From Arthrobacter sp. ISL-65 (GTDB lineage Bacteria > Actinomycetota > Actinomycetes > Actinomycetales > Micrococcaceae): DNA of 64,000 nucleotides. Shown here in pieces: positions 26,664 through 35,779 of this stretch (its first letter is position 1; every line of letters begins with the position of its first letter). The notes beneath the pieces are model-generated. The model worked only from the letters and a program-made list of their open reading frames with translations. It was not told where the DNA came from and made no database searches. The position numbers were made by a program, and so were the translations under genes. The stretch lies in assembly GCF_018613795.1 (NCBI RefSeq), contig NZ_JAGGPN010000006.1:1-64000 (forward strand), read 5' to 3'.

Positions 26664-28219
26664 TGATTCCTAACATCACGAAGGGCACCCGCATGCACGG
26701 GCTGATCGCCTACCTTGCCGGCCCCGGGAGGGCGAACGAGCACACCGACCCGCACCTGGTCGCGGGCTCCCCGTCGATCATGGCCTGGCACAACGATGAT
26801 GAACTTAACGCCGGCGCCGCCCAGGCCATTGCCAAGGAACTTGACCGCGCCAAGAGTGTCCTGGGCGTTGAGGTTCCCGGCGGACACGTCTGGCACTGCT
26901 CACTGTCACTGCGCGCCGAAGAAGGCGACCTCACCGACCAGAAGTGGGCTGACATCGCGCAGGACTTCATGGACGAGATGGGCTTCACCGAAGCCAGCGG
27001 ACGCGCGCCGGCACAATGGGTGGCGATCCGTCACGGCCACAGCAAAGCTGGGAACGACCACATCCACATTGCCGCGTCCATGGTCCGCGAGAACGGCACC
27101 AAATGGAGCAGCTGGCGGGACTTCCCCCGCGCACAACAAGCCGCTCGCGGGCTTGAGAGAAAGTACGGCCTGGAAGAACTCTCGCCCACGCATTCCACCC
27201 GCGGCCTGCGCCCCGGTGAGCGCGAAGCATCCGAGCGTCGCGGCGCGCCCGAACCTGAACGCCGCTCCCTGGAACGCAAGGTCCGCGCCTGCGCGACCGC
27301 CGCCCAGGACGAAGCCGAATTCATCCGCCGGCTCCGCCGGAGCGGCGCCCTGATCCGGCCCCGGTACGCGTCCGGACGCGACGATGTCGTGGTCGGCTAC
27401 AGCGTGGCCGAACGGCCCCCAAAGGGTGGCCGCCCGGTCTGGTTCGGCGGCGGCCACCTCGCAAAAGACCTTGCCCTGCCCAAGCTCCGCACCGAGTGGC
27501 ACGACACCCCGCAAGCGGCGACCGAAGCCGTCGCCGAATGGCAGGCCGCTGCCCGAGGACGGCGCCCGGTCACCATCGGCCGCGAAGCCCACAAACCGAA
27601 CCCGCAAATGTGGGAGCACTACAGCAACGAAGTCGCACGACTGCGCGAAACCCTGCGCACCGTTCCACTGGATGACCACGCCACATGGGCTCACGTAGCC
27701 CGCGAAACCTCAGGAGCCTTCGCAGCCTGGTCCACAGCCACGGAATCAACACCCGGGCCCCTCGCCGCCGCAGCAGATGAACTGTCCAAAACGGCCCAAC
27801 TCCGCCGCTACCCGACACGCCCGATCCGCAGCGTCGGACCATCCGCCCGCGGAGCCTCCCTGATGCTCATGGCAGCTTCGATGGGCGGCACCGGAACCGC
27901 TGCCCAGGCCATCATGCTGCGCCAACTGCTCAACATCGCCAAAGCCGTCCACGACATGCACAAAGCCTCAAACGACCTACGCAGGGCACGACAGATCAGC
28001 CACATGGTGAAGCATCAGCTAAGCCAGGTTGCCGCCGCGCTGCCAAGCACTCCCGCGCCGGGGCCGGTTGTAGATAGTGAAGCAGCCGAAGCTGTACGCA
28101 CGAGCACAGCCGGCCAGACCCAGGCACACTCCGGATCGGTGCTGCCACCGAAGTACGAGCAGTCACGGACCCACGCGACCACCCGAGGCGGGACCACCCG
28201 CCCGGACATTGAAAGATAA
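26663..28219 (+). CDS. Relaxase/mobilisation nuclease (MOBP-like)
   Basis: A 518-aa DNA relaxase that would nick oriT and lead conjugative mobilisation. The N-terminus MIPNITKGTRMHGLIAYLAG carries the candidate catalytic Tyr17 in the YLAGPGR motif typical of actinobacterial relaxases; motif III is HGHSKAGNDHIHIA (about residues 128-141) with the metal-binding histidines. The C-terminal 250 residues are helical and partly hydrophobic near GASLMLMAASMGGTGTAAQA. No type IV secretion genes are nearby, so the element would be mobilisable by a helper rather than self-transmissible. Confidence 0.9.
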   Translation: MIPNITKGTRMHGLIAYLAGPGRANEHTDPHLVAGSPSIMAWHNDDELNAGAAQAIAKELDRAKSVLGVEVPGGHVWHCSLSLRAEEGDLTDQKWADIAQDFMDEMGFTEASGRAPAQWVAIRHGHSKAGNDHIHIAASMVRENGTKWSSWRDFPRAQQAARGLERKYGLEELSPTHSTRGLRPGEREASERRGAPEPERRSLERKVRACATAAQDEAEFIRRLRRSGALIRPRYASGRDDVVVGYSVAERPPKGGRPVWFGGGHLAKDLALPKLRTEWHDTPQAATEAVAEWQAAARGRRPVTIGREAHKPNPQMWEHYSNEVARLRETLRTVPLDDHATWAHVARETSGAFAAWSTATESTPGPLAAAADELSKTAQLRRYPTRPIRSVGPSARGASLMLMAASMGGTGTAAQAIMLRQLLNIAKAVHDMHKASNDLRRARQISHMVKHQLSQVAAALPSTPAPGPVVDSEAAEAVRTSTAGQTQAHSGSVLPPKYEQSRTHATTRGGTTRPDIER

Positions 28220-28237
28220 ACACCAGGAGGGGGAACC

Positions 28238-29023
28238 ATGAGCGAATCTGACGGCATCGAGGAAGCCATCGAGGGAATGTCCCGCATCGGCCTGACCGTC
28301 GCCGGACGGCTCGGCGAGCAGCTGGCCAGGACGCACGAGCAGGAGCTGCGACGCGCCCAAGCAGCCGAAGAACAACAAGCCCGGGAACTCCAGGCCCGAT
28401 TCGACGCCGAACGGGCAGCGGCCCGCGCACAGCTCGCCCCGGCCATGGACAACCGATGGTGGGACACCGCCACAGGACGCGACATCGAAAGAGTGCACGA
28501 AACCGCCACAGCATGGAAGGACCTTGATCCGACGGCGCACGAAGCGGCAGACGCCATTCGTCACCAGGTGCAGCGCCGTTACGGCTTGGACGTGGACAAT
28601 CTCGGTGCTGATGAGGCATCCGTCGCTGAAGCCTTGGCGAAGGCTGAACGGGACCGCGAGCAGGCGGAACAGGAACGGCGGACCGGCCGTGACGAGACCG
28701 TCCAGGCTGTGGCGCTGATGGCGGAGGCCGACAGGGAAGACAGTGACCGTGAACACGACGTCACGGAAGAGAATCGACGCCCTGAGACGCTGCGGGCAGA
28801 GGCCGCCACTAAATACGATTCAGCCGAACGTCGTCAAGAGCTGGCGGCCGGTTTGGAAGGCATAGCTGACCGCGAGGCCGTGCAGGCGCGGCTCAGCGCC
28901 GACCAGGACCAGGGCACACCGCCCAGTGCCGCCGTGAGTAAGGCACCAAGGCCCGCGAAAGCCCGCAAGACGCGCGGAGTTACCGGACCGACAAAGCTCC
29001 TTCAAAAGGGCATGAGCCGGTAG
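28238..29023 (+). CDS. Coiled-coil protein of the mobilisation operon
   Basis: A 261-aa hypothetical that begins 18 bases after the relaxase stop behind GGAGGGGGAACC. It is highly charged and helical, with a long heptad-like stretch (QELRRAQAAEEQQARELQAR, then AKAERDREQAEQERR) and a basic C-terminus (KARKTRGVTGPTKLLQKG). Proteins of this type commonly follow relaxase genes in Arthrobacter plasmids and islands; their function is not established. A DNA-binding or relaxosome scaffold role is inference from position. Confidence 0.7.
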   Translation: MSESDGIEEAIEGMSRIGLTVAGRLGEQLARTHEQELRRAQAAEEQQARELQARFDAERAAARAQLAPAMDNRWWDTATGRDIERVHETATAWKDLDPTAHEAADAIRHQVQRRYGLDVDNLGADEASVAEALAKAERDREQAEQERRTGRDETVQAVALMAEADREDSDREHDVTEENRRPETLRAEAATKYDSAERRQELAAGLEGIADREAVQARLSADQDQGTPPSAAVSKAPRPAKARKTRGVTGPTKLLQKGMSR

Positions 29024-29120
29024 ACCCCTTAGGCCGAGCCAGCTGAGGAAAATCGCGCACTGTGACGGCCGGGGCGGACAGACTGGTCCCGGTTGTGCGC
29101 TGTCCCCATAGGATGGCCGG

Positions 29121-29369
29121 GTGACAGCTGAACCCGCCAAGCGACGCTTCCTGACCATCGAGCAAGCCGCCGAAGAACTGAACTGCAAAGGCAGTCTCAT
29201 CCGGAACCTCATCCAAACAGGAGAGCTTCGCGCAATCCAGGTCGGAGCCCGCGGTCTCTGGCGCATCGGCATCCAAGACCTCGAGGACTACATCGTGGAT
29301 GCCTACCGACGCACCGCGGAGCGGATCGCCGCCGGCGAACTGGCGGACGACGTCCCAGAGGGGGATTAG
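29121..29369 (+). CDS. Excisionase-like helix-turn-helix protein
   Basis: An 82-aa protein with GTG start. The DNA-binding domain FLTIEQAAEELNCKGSLIRN, then TGELRAIQVGARGLWRIGIQ and DLEDYIVDAY, has the layout of HTH_17/excisionase-type proteins. Such proteins direct recombinases toward excision or act as small regulators. No integrase gene is adjacent, so its partner is not visible in this block. Confidence 0.85.
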   Translation: MTAEPAKRRFLTIEQAAEELNCKGSLIRNLIQTGELRAIQVGARGLWRIGIQDLEDYIVDAYRRTAERIAAGELADDVPEGD

Positions 29370-29475
29370 GGACGCGGATCGGACGGGAACCCCGCTCAAA
29401 GCGTCCTACCAAGCGTGCACTCAGCCGCGAACACTGCCTCCCAGCACTTCCGGGGGAGCAGTTAGGGTGGGATGC

Positions 29476-30506
29476 GTGACTGCAATTGAGCCCGAACTAC
29501 CAAGCGGCTACGCCGTAACCCTCGAGTCCCTGAAGGCTCTTGTTGCTTCCGCTCAGCTGCGTGCCCAACGAGTGGTCAACGCGGCCATGATCGAGCTCTA
29601 CGGAAGATCGGCCGCACCATTCTGGAGCGGCAGCAGGCTGAACCCTGGGGGAGTAAGGTGCTGGGTCGCCTGGCCGATGATCTGCGCAGGGATTTCCCGC
29701 ACATGAAAGGCTTCTCCCGCAGAAATCTGTACTACATGCGCGCCTTCGCGGAGGCATGGAACGCCCCAGCTGAATTTGTGCAGACAGTGTCTGCACAAAT
29801 TAGCTGGAGTCACAACGTCGCCCTCCTCGACCAATTACAGGACCAAAACCTGCGCGAATGGTACGCCCACCGAGCCGTGCAGCACGGCTGGTCCCTGTCC
29901 GTCCTGGAACACCAAATAGCCTCCCGACTTCACGAACGAGAAGGCTCAGCGCCAAACAACCTCGAGGCCCGTCTTCCAGGAGAGGGCACGGCACTGGCAC
30001 GCGAGGTCGCGAAAGACCCCCTGGTGCTGGATTTCCTTGGCCTGACCCCCGAAGCCGACGAGGCCGCCATAGAAGAAGCCATGACTCTGCGCATGGCTCA
30101 AACGCTCATGGAGTTCGGCACAGGTATGGCATTCGCCGGTCGCCAGGTGCATCTCGAGGTCGGAGGTGACGACTTCTACATCGACCTTCTGCTGTATCAC
30201 ATACCAACTGATCGCTATGTGGTGGTCGAACTAAAAGCCGGCAAATTCAAGCCTGAACACCTGGGTCAGCTGAACTTCTACGTCTCTGTCGTCAACGACA
30301 AGATCCGGCTCCCCAGGCAGCAGCCGGCGGTAGGGATCCTTGTCTGCGGCTCCAAGAACCAGCACACCGTGCGTTATGCACTGGATGGGGCAGCGCAACC
30401 ACTGGCCGTTGCTTCGTACACTTACGAGACACTGCCTGAAGCAGAGCAGCAGGCCCTGCCGTCCCCCCAAGCAATCGTCAATGCCCTGGACTTGGACAAC
30501 AAGTAG
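29476..30506 (+). pseudogene. YhcG/DUF1016-type PDDEXK nuclease, frameshifted
   Basis: From GTG 29476 the first frame gives SLKALVASAQLRAQRVVNAA and MIELY, then breaks near 29600. The next frame continues exactly where the family would: IGRTILERQQAEPWGSKVLG, GFSRRNLYYMRAFAEAWNAP, and the C-terminal PDDEXK nuclease core HLEVGGDDFYIDLLLYH, RYVVVELKAGKFKPEHLGQL. The catalytic Asp and E-L-K are present. One missing base, probably in the codon for Trp after LY, explains the break. Family members are thought to be nucleases with links to restriction and mobile DNA. The gene contains a near-perfect palindrome of about 40 bp. Confidence 0.8.
29773..29801. repeat. Perfect 29-bp palindrome inside yhcG-like gene
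   Basis: AATTTGTGCAGACA at 29773-29786, one central G, then its exact reverse complement at 29788-29801. Past a single bulged G the symmetry continues with CCAGCT on the left and AGCTGG on the right. It encodes EFVQTVSAQISW of the nuclease-like protein. A related palindrome occurs just after the gene. Confidence 0.9.
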
Positions 30507-30518
30507 CGATGCAGGCGA

Positions 30519-30543
30519 ATTGTGCAGAAACCGTCTGCACAAT
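30519..30543. repeat. Related palindrome downstream of yhcG-like gene
   Basis: ATTGTGCAGA (30519-30528) and TCTGCACAAT (30534-30543) are exact reverse complements with a five-base loop, sharing the TTGTGCAGA half-site with the palindrome inside the gene. A third half-site, GTTTGCACAAT, is at 31066-31076. Confidence 0.8.
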
Positions 30544-30621
30544 CCAGCATCTCGCGCCCCAGTCACCTCCATGTCAGCCTGAAATACACCGGACGCCTGG
30601 GAACCACGTTCGTCCAAATAG

Positions 30622-30661
30622 AAATCAGGGCTGGAACACGTTCATGTTCCAGCCCTGATTT
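30622..30661. terminator. Terminator for the Lsr2 gene
   Basis: AAATCAGGGCTGGAAC (30622-30637) pairs with 30646-30661 through all sixteen bases with an eight-base loop. It lies 12 bases beyond the Lsr2 stop on the minus strand, with A/T-rich flanks, and could also end transcripts of the plus-strand nuclease gene. Confidence 0.85.
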
Positions 30662-30673
30662 TCTTCCCTGATT

Positions 30674-31003
30674 CTAATGAACCGCTTCGTACTTCTCCAC
30701 GACTTCCGCTTGGATGCGCCCTCGTGTGTTTACCGGGATGCCATTCTCGGCTGCCCACATCCGGACCGCTTTGGCATCCGGGCCACCCTGCGAGGACTTC
30801 GTCCGGGCCGTAGAACGGCTGCGTCCTCCGGAGATTTTGCGGCCGGCATCGGTAAAACGTGCCATGGCTTCACGCAGTTCGTTCGCGTGGCTCTCGTTAA
30901 GATCAATCTCGTATTCAGTGCCGTCGAGGGCGAAAGTTAAGGTCTCGGTTGCTTTCGAGCCATCGATATCGTCTTCCAGTAGCACGACTGTCTTTTTTGC
31001 CAT
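30674..31003 (-). CDS. lsr2: Lsr2-family nucleoid-associated protein
   Basis: A 109-aa H-NS-like xenogeneic silencer. The N-terminal dimerisation part reads KKTVVLLEDDIDGSKATETL and FALDGTEYEIDLNESHANEL. The C-terminal AT-hook-like DNA-binding part has AKAVRMWAAENGIPVNTRGR followed by IQAEVVEKYEAVH, the classical Lsr2 ending with its RGR minor-groove motif. Lsr2 binds and silences AT-rich, often horizontally acquired DNA. Its position next to a mobilisation module and an AT-richer PIN-type gene may reflect carriage on the element; most Arthrobacter genomes also hold chromosomal copies. Confidence 0.95.
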   Translation of the reverse strand: MAKKTVVLLEDDIDGSKATETLTFALDGTEYEIDLNESHANELREAMARFTDAGRKISGGRSRSTARTKSSQGGPDAKAVRMWAAENGIPVNTRGRIQAEVVEKYEAVH

Positions 31004-31184
31004 GATTTAAGGCTATCAGTCTGCTGATCAATTGGATTCCTTACTTTCGGACGCCGGCAGGGACTGTTTGCACAATAATGACGGAACCCTCTGACCATTA
31101 TGCGTATGCACCAAGCAGGAGAATCTCACGGTAGTGAGCAGCCCATAGTGGGGTCAATCCGGGTTATCCACGGCTGGAAATCGG

Positions 31185-32247
31185 GAGCCAGGCCAAGGAG
31201 GAGCACCGCGGCTGGTCCGTGGGCTACGTGGGCAACGCCGCCGAGGTGTTTCCCGAGATCCTGCGCGCCACAAGGCCGGCGAGCTCACCGTGGACATCGT
31301 CACCGACCAGACCAGCTCGCCAGGACCTTGGCGATCGCGGCGTCCAGATCGGTTTCCACCTCATCGAGGTAGCGCTTGCCGGCGCGGCGGCGCAGGCGGG
31401 TCTCGTCGACGTCGCGCCCACGACCCCTTGTCCTACCTGCCCGAAGGCATCACCGTGGCCGAGTGGCACCGCGAAGCCGAAGCCGACCCCGAGGGCTTCA
31501 CCAAAAAGGCCCAGGCCTCCATGGCGAGCCACGTCCAGGCCATGGTGGAATTCCAGCACGCCGGCGCCGAAGTCTTTGACTACGGCAACTCCATCCGCGA
31601 CGAAGCGCGCAAGGGCGGCTACACCTGGGCGTTCGAGTTCCCCGGCTTCGTCCCGGCCTACATCCGGCCCTGTTCTGCGAGGGCCTGGGCCCGTTCCGCT
31701 GGGTGGCCCTGTCTGGCGACTCCGAGGACATCCGCGTCACCGATGAGGCCATCAAGGAGCTATTTCCCGAGAACAAGCACCTGCACCGGTGGATCGACGC
31801 CGCCCAGGAGCGCGTCGAGTTCGAGGGCGTGCCTGCCCGCATTTGCTGGCTGGGCTACGGCGAACGCGCCAAGGCCGGGCTGCTTTTCAACCAGCTCGTC
31901 AAGGAGGGCAAGGTCAAGGCGCCCATCGTGGTCGGCCGCGACCACCTGGACTCCGGCTCCGTCGCCTCTCCGTACCGCGAAACCGAGGCCATGGCGGACG
32001 GCTCGGACGCCATCGCCGACTGGCTCATGCTCAAGGCCCTGCTCAACACCGCCTCCGGCGCCACCTGGGTCTCCCTGCACCACGGCGGTGGCGTCGGCAT
32101 CGGCCGGCCGCCTCCATCCACGCCGGCCAGGTGTCCGTCGCCGACAGCACCGACCTCGCCGCCCAGAAGCTCGAACGCCTCCTCACCAACGATCCCGGCA
32201 TGGGCGTCAGCCGCCACGCCGACGCCGGCTACGAGCTGCGCCCTTGA
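31185..32247 (+). pseudogene. Urocanate hydratase (hutU) remnant
   Basis: Pieces in alternating frames read [107 protein letters not shown] and [13 protein letters not shown]. This is the C-terminal half of urocanase (histidine degradation). The frame breaks several times. Between TDQTS and AHDPLSYL about 98 bases (31318-31415) are inserted whose minus strand encodes a basic peptide of unknown origin. The NAD-binding N-terminal half is missing, so it is inactive. Confidence 0.85.
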
Positions 32248-32250
32248 TGT

Positions 32251-32715
32251 ATGGGACCGGCCGTGGAGCGGGAAGTGGTCCGCGGCATCATGTTCCTGCG
32301 CGCCAAGACCCTCGCCTCGGGCCGCACCGGCGTCCGCCCCGTGGTCCTGCAGACCATGGTGGACGTCCTCAACGGCGGCATCACCCCGGTGGTCCGCGAA
32401 TTCGGGTCCCTCGGCTGCTCCGGCGACCTCGCACTGCTGTCCCACTGCGCCCTTGTCCTGATGGGCGAAGGCGAAGCGGCCGGACCTGACGGCGAACTGT
32501 ACGGCGGCGCCGGCCAACCCACGGTTGTTGAGCTGCTCGCCGCGCACGGCATCGAACCGGTGAAACTTGCCGAGAAGGAAGGCCTGGCGCCGGTCAACGG
32601 CAGGGAAGGCATGCTGGGCATGCTCCTGATGGCCATCGCCGACCTCCGCCAGCTGCTGGCGACGGCGGATATCACCTGGCTTCTCAGGAAATTCCGGACT
32701 GCCCGGCTTTCCTGA
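32251..32715 (+). pseudogene. Histidine ammonia-lyase (hutH) internal fragment
   Basis: A 154-codon frame reads [40 protein letters not shown], then [20 protein letters not shown]. The last segment carries the region where the histidine ammonia-lyase family forms its methylidene-imidazolone cofactor, here with Cys in place of the usual Ala before Ser-Gly. The fragment ends in LLATADITWLLRKF after about a quarter of the normal protein. It lies directly behind the broken hutU, so both are relics of one histidine-utilisation cluster that was rearranged. Confidence 0.8.
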
Positions 32716-32775
32716 CCAAGTTCCAGCTTATGCACCCTAAGTCGCGGGGCTCACCCGGATGGAATGATCTCCGCG

Positions 32776-34902
32776 CTAAGCCGTAAGCTCGAAGCCCGCA
32801 TTTGCTAGAAGCCTCTTTGCAATTCGGTCAGCATGGCGCCTTTCCCAACGATCCAGCAAGTTGAAGTCCTTTGGCAAGAATGAACCGATAATGCTCAAGA
32901 ATCCCGCTACGCCTACGATGGTCGCACCTGTCTTACCTTCCGGCGCTGACAAAGTTAGGAAATATACAAGGGCCCCTAGGACGATTAGCACGGCTACGAG
33001 CCGAACCGTGAGTGCAATGCGCCGACGTCGGATTTTTGCCTTAAGTTGGGCATTTTCCAGGATGCGATTACGGCGACTTTCATCCTCGTCTTTGATTGAT
33101 TGAATCCGGGCTTCTAGTGCTGTTTTATTCTCCTCCAGATCGCGGACCTGATTCTCCGCCTCTTCTCGGGCTTTTACTTGCGTCAGCCAGTCTGCCGAGG
33201 CGTGATCGGCGACTTGCGAGATCTCATTGTTCCTCTGGGATAGTTCGCTTAGCTGATCTATGAGGGGAGCGGTGGCTTCGCTCTTGATGCGGCTAAGCAC
33301 TTCCTTAGGCGACTCCGCTGTTATGGCATCTGGATCGCCCAGCGTTTCCTCCATGATGGTTTCACGACTGACAGGACTTGACCGGAGGATGATTGCTTCG
33401 TCTGTTGTAACAGCGTCACTCTTTTCCAGCTTCTCGACTTCATCGAGGTACCGGGACCAGAGGCTGACACTTGGCTGCATGCCAGCATAGGCAGCCGCCA
33501 GAAGGACTTGTTTCGGAACGTCAGAGGCTGCCGCAGGCGTACGCACCCAAAGGATGCTAGCCAACGCTTCTATTGTTATCGCAAGGGGGAAGCCAGCGCG
33601 GGCTCGTTCAAACTGGACAGCGGCAGCCACGAGGCTGGTATTTGAAGAGACCAACACAGCCCTGCAGCGCTCAAGGGATTTGTCGCGGGTGCCATGTCGG
33701 AGTCGATGGACAGAGGATAGCGACATCACGTCGTTCACGCGTGTGGCGTCCTGCCAGTAGCGCACCTTTTTCTGTATGAGGTCTTCCAGCTGGCCTTCAT
33801 CCAGCCCGTGGTCATAGTAATTGTCCGGACGGGCAATCACTTTGACACCGAGGTCCTTGAGTTTGGAACTCACTTGACCCCTATGGACCGCAAGGTCAAC
33901 AGGGGTCTTCCCCGTCTCCGCAAAGTGCAGATAACCAGCAGCTGTGGATCTTGACGATCCTCTGCGCAAGGAAGCCTCAATGGACTCTAGAATCCCCTGC
34001 ACTTCGCCTACGCTGTGCTCAAAAGTGACCAATTTTGCACCCTGATTGCGCGCAAGGGTGAGGACTTGGGCGGCGGCAGCCTCGGGAATCGGCCCATGGA
34101 ACCCGAGAGCGTCCATCATGACTGGTGTGTCAAGTACCAGGCTGAGTTGACTCAACGATTCAGACAAGCCCGAGGTGTCGAGGACTAGCACGGATGCCAA
34201 CATTGCGCCCTTTGCGGCCTCGACCACGTATGCGAATCTTGCTTGGTCCGACTGGGCCAAGCGAGACACGAAGGCGGATACCAAGAAGTCCAGGCCGTGT
34301 CCGTCGTCTGTTGACCTTGCGCGTCCTCGCAGCCCCTCATTGAGTAGGGGAACTGCTTGGCGATCAAAGTATTCCGCCAAAGCTTGGCCAAGATCCTCTA
34401 GCAAGAAGTCCACGTGATTGGGGTAGCTATTTTCAACGAAGGTCCGGAAATGCTCGACGAGTTCCTGCTGCTTGCGCTCGTACAGCTTGACTTCTTCGCT
34501 AATTGCGGGCGCGCTCTTGAGTCCTTCGTCCGTGATGGCCACCGCATCCTGACCGATTGCTGTTGTCAGGCCAGCACGGTTAGTTCGCCGGATTAGTTTT
34601 CCCACTACGAGGCTCGGGATGGAGATACCGAACTCGTCATGAATGATTTCTGAGATGAGGCTCTTCTCAAGGAAAGGTTTTCCAGATCTGGCCAGCACGC
34701 TAAGGATGAAGGGCTGGAAGTTGTCTAGGTAGCTGGGGGCTTCGGCGTTGTAGTTGGCGCGAAGTACGGCGTATCCAATCAGTGCACTAGCAGGCGTTAC
34801 CAACAAAATCTCCTCTGAGTCCCCAGCGGAATCAAGAGATTCCAATCCATACATTTTCGCAGATTGTTCGCAGCCCGGGCGCATGCGGCTAAGGATCGCC
34901 AA
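32776..34902 (-). CDS. Large membrane-anchored protein with PIN-like nuclease domain (uncharacterised)
   Basis: A 708-aa protein (TTG 34902; ATG 34854 also possible). Residues about 38-130 look like a winged-helix segment. A PIN-like core follows, with LVLDTPVMMDALGF (Asp258), a central acidic FEHSVGEVQGIL (Glu300), RVNDVMSLSSVHRLR (Asp391) and AVLVSSNTSL (Asn421), matching the D, E, D and T/S-D/N positions of PIN nucleases. Residues about 550-625 form a coiled coil. Two hydrophobic segments (about 632-651 and 657-675) are followed by a basic tail. Base composition is visibly AT-richer than the surroundings. No close family is known to me; a nuclease effector tethered to the membrane is inference. 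Confidence 0.75.
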   Translation of the reverse strand: MAILSRMRPGCEQSAKMYGLESLDSAGDSEEILLVTPASALIGYAVLRANYNAEAPSYLDNFQPFILSVLARSGKPFLEKSLISEIIHDEFGISIPSLVVGKLIRRTNRAGLTTAIGQDAVAITDEGLKSAPAISEEVKLYERKQQELVEHFRTFVENSYPNHVDFLLEDLGQALAEYFDRQAVPLLNEGLRGRARSTDDGHGLDFLVSAFVSRLAQSDQARFAYVVEAAKGAMLASVLVLDTSGLSESLSQLSLVLDTPVMMDALGFHGPIPEAAAAQVLTLARNQGAKLVTFEHSVGEVQGILESIEASLRRGSSRSTAAGYLHFAETGKTPVDLAVHRGQVSSKLKDLGVKVIARPDNYYDHGLDEGQLEDLIQKKVRYWQDATRVNDVMSLSSVHRLRHGTRDKSLERCRAVLVSSNTSLVAAAVQFERARAGFPLAITIEALASILWVRTPAAASDVPKQVLLAAAYAGMQPSVSLWSRYLDEVEKLEKSDAVTTDEAIILRSSPVSRETIMEETLGDPDAITAESPKEVLSRIKSEATAPLIDQLSELSQRNNEISQVADHASADWLTQVKAREEAENQVRDLEENKTALEARIQSIKDEDESRRNRILENAQLKAKIRRRRIALTVRLVAVLIVLGALVYFLTLSAPEGKTGATIVGVAGFLSIIGSFLPKDFNLLDRWERRHADRIAKRLLANAGFELTA

Positions 34903-35050
34903 GAGGCCTTCGGGGAGCCCCTATCCGTCTCAGCTTTACATAATATCAACTATCGGCTCTTTATTTTTGCCGGGGGAGGGGCCCCGAAAGCGGTAGCAGC
35001 CCGCCATCACCCCGGGGCTTTTCCGTCGCTACCCGGCAGTGCCAGCACCG

Positions 35051-35461
35051 TCAAGAGGTGCGTTTACCGCCAGGCACACCGGCCCCGCGGGGACTTTGAG
35101 TGGGTCCGAAGAAGACGCGGACAGGCAACACAATCCCGACCAACGAAAGGGCGATGAAGACGACCTGATGAATGTGGTCGTTGCCCGGCGGAAGGTTTCC
35201 AAACAAGTGGGCCGCCCAAAACACCGGGTAGAACCACAGCGCCCACCAGGCCCACTGTTCCATGCGCCGATACGGTATCAGCACGATCAGCGCGCCGAAC
35301 AGTCCAAGACCGGTGGAGGCGAGACCGTCAGCGCGATAAAGGGCAGGGTCTTCACCCGTTGGCACCATGACCAGCACGAGGCCAAAGACAAGTATCGCTA
35401 AACTCACAATAGCGTGGCAGATCCAGCCAATCTGCACCAGCAGCTTCGCCTCGCGCATCAC
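35051..35461 (-). CDS. Small integral membrane protein
   Basis: A 136-aa protein with four hydrophobic segments: LVQIGWICHAIVSLAILVFG, GLGLFGALIVLIPY, WAWWALWFYPVFWAAHLFG and VVFIALSLVGIVLPVRVFF. The conserved-looking WWALWFYPVFW stretch and charged loops resemble actinobacterial four-helix membrane proteins of unknown function. No enzymatic motif is visible. It is a separate transcription unit, as genes on both sides are divergent or distant. Confidence 0.75.
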   Translation of the reverse strand: MMREAKLLVQIGWICHAIVSLAILVFGLVLVMVPTGEDPALYRADGLASTGLGLFGALIVLIPYRRMEQWAWWALWFYPVFWAAHLFGNLPPGNDHIHQVVFIALSLVGIVLPVRVFFGPTQSPRGAGVPGGKRTS

Positions 35462-35779
35462 TCCACCCCATACCCCCGGCAGTCATCGAAATGCTCGCCA
35501 TCTGCATCTTGGTCCCAGCGTACCGACCCAATCGCTTACAGCTGATCCATCGAGGGTCTAAGGGGTGGATGGAACCAGATTGTATAGGCAGGGCGGGGCA
35601 GCTGAGCGCCGGTGCAACCCTGCCCGAGCCTTCCTGACCTTCCCTAACGCCTGATGTCAGCAATACCAGCCCCGGCCCCCAGGGGCTGCCGTTGATCTTG
35701 GCGAGCGTAACGGAAGAAGTGTTGTGAAAAATGCAACGGGGCATTGCGCTCTTTGCACCATTCGCCGACAGTTGTTTTC

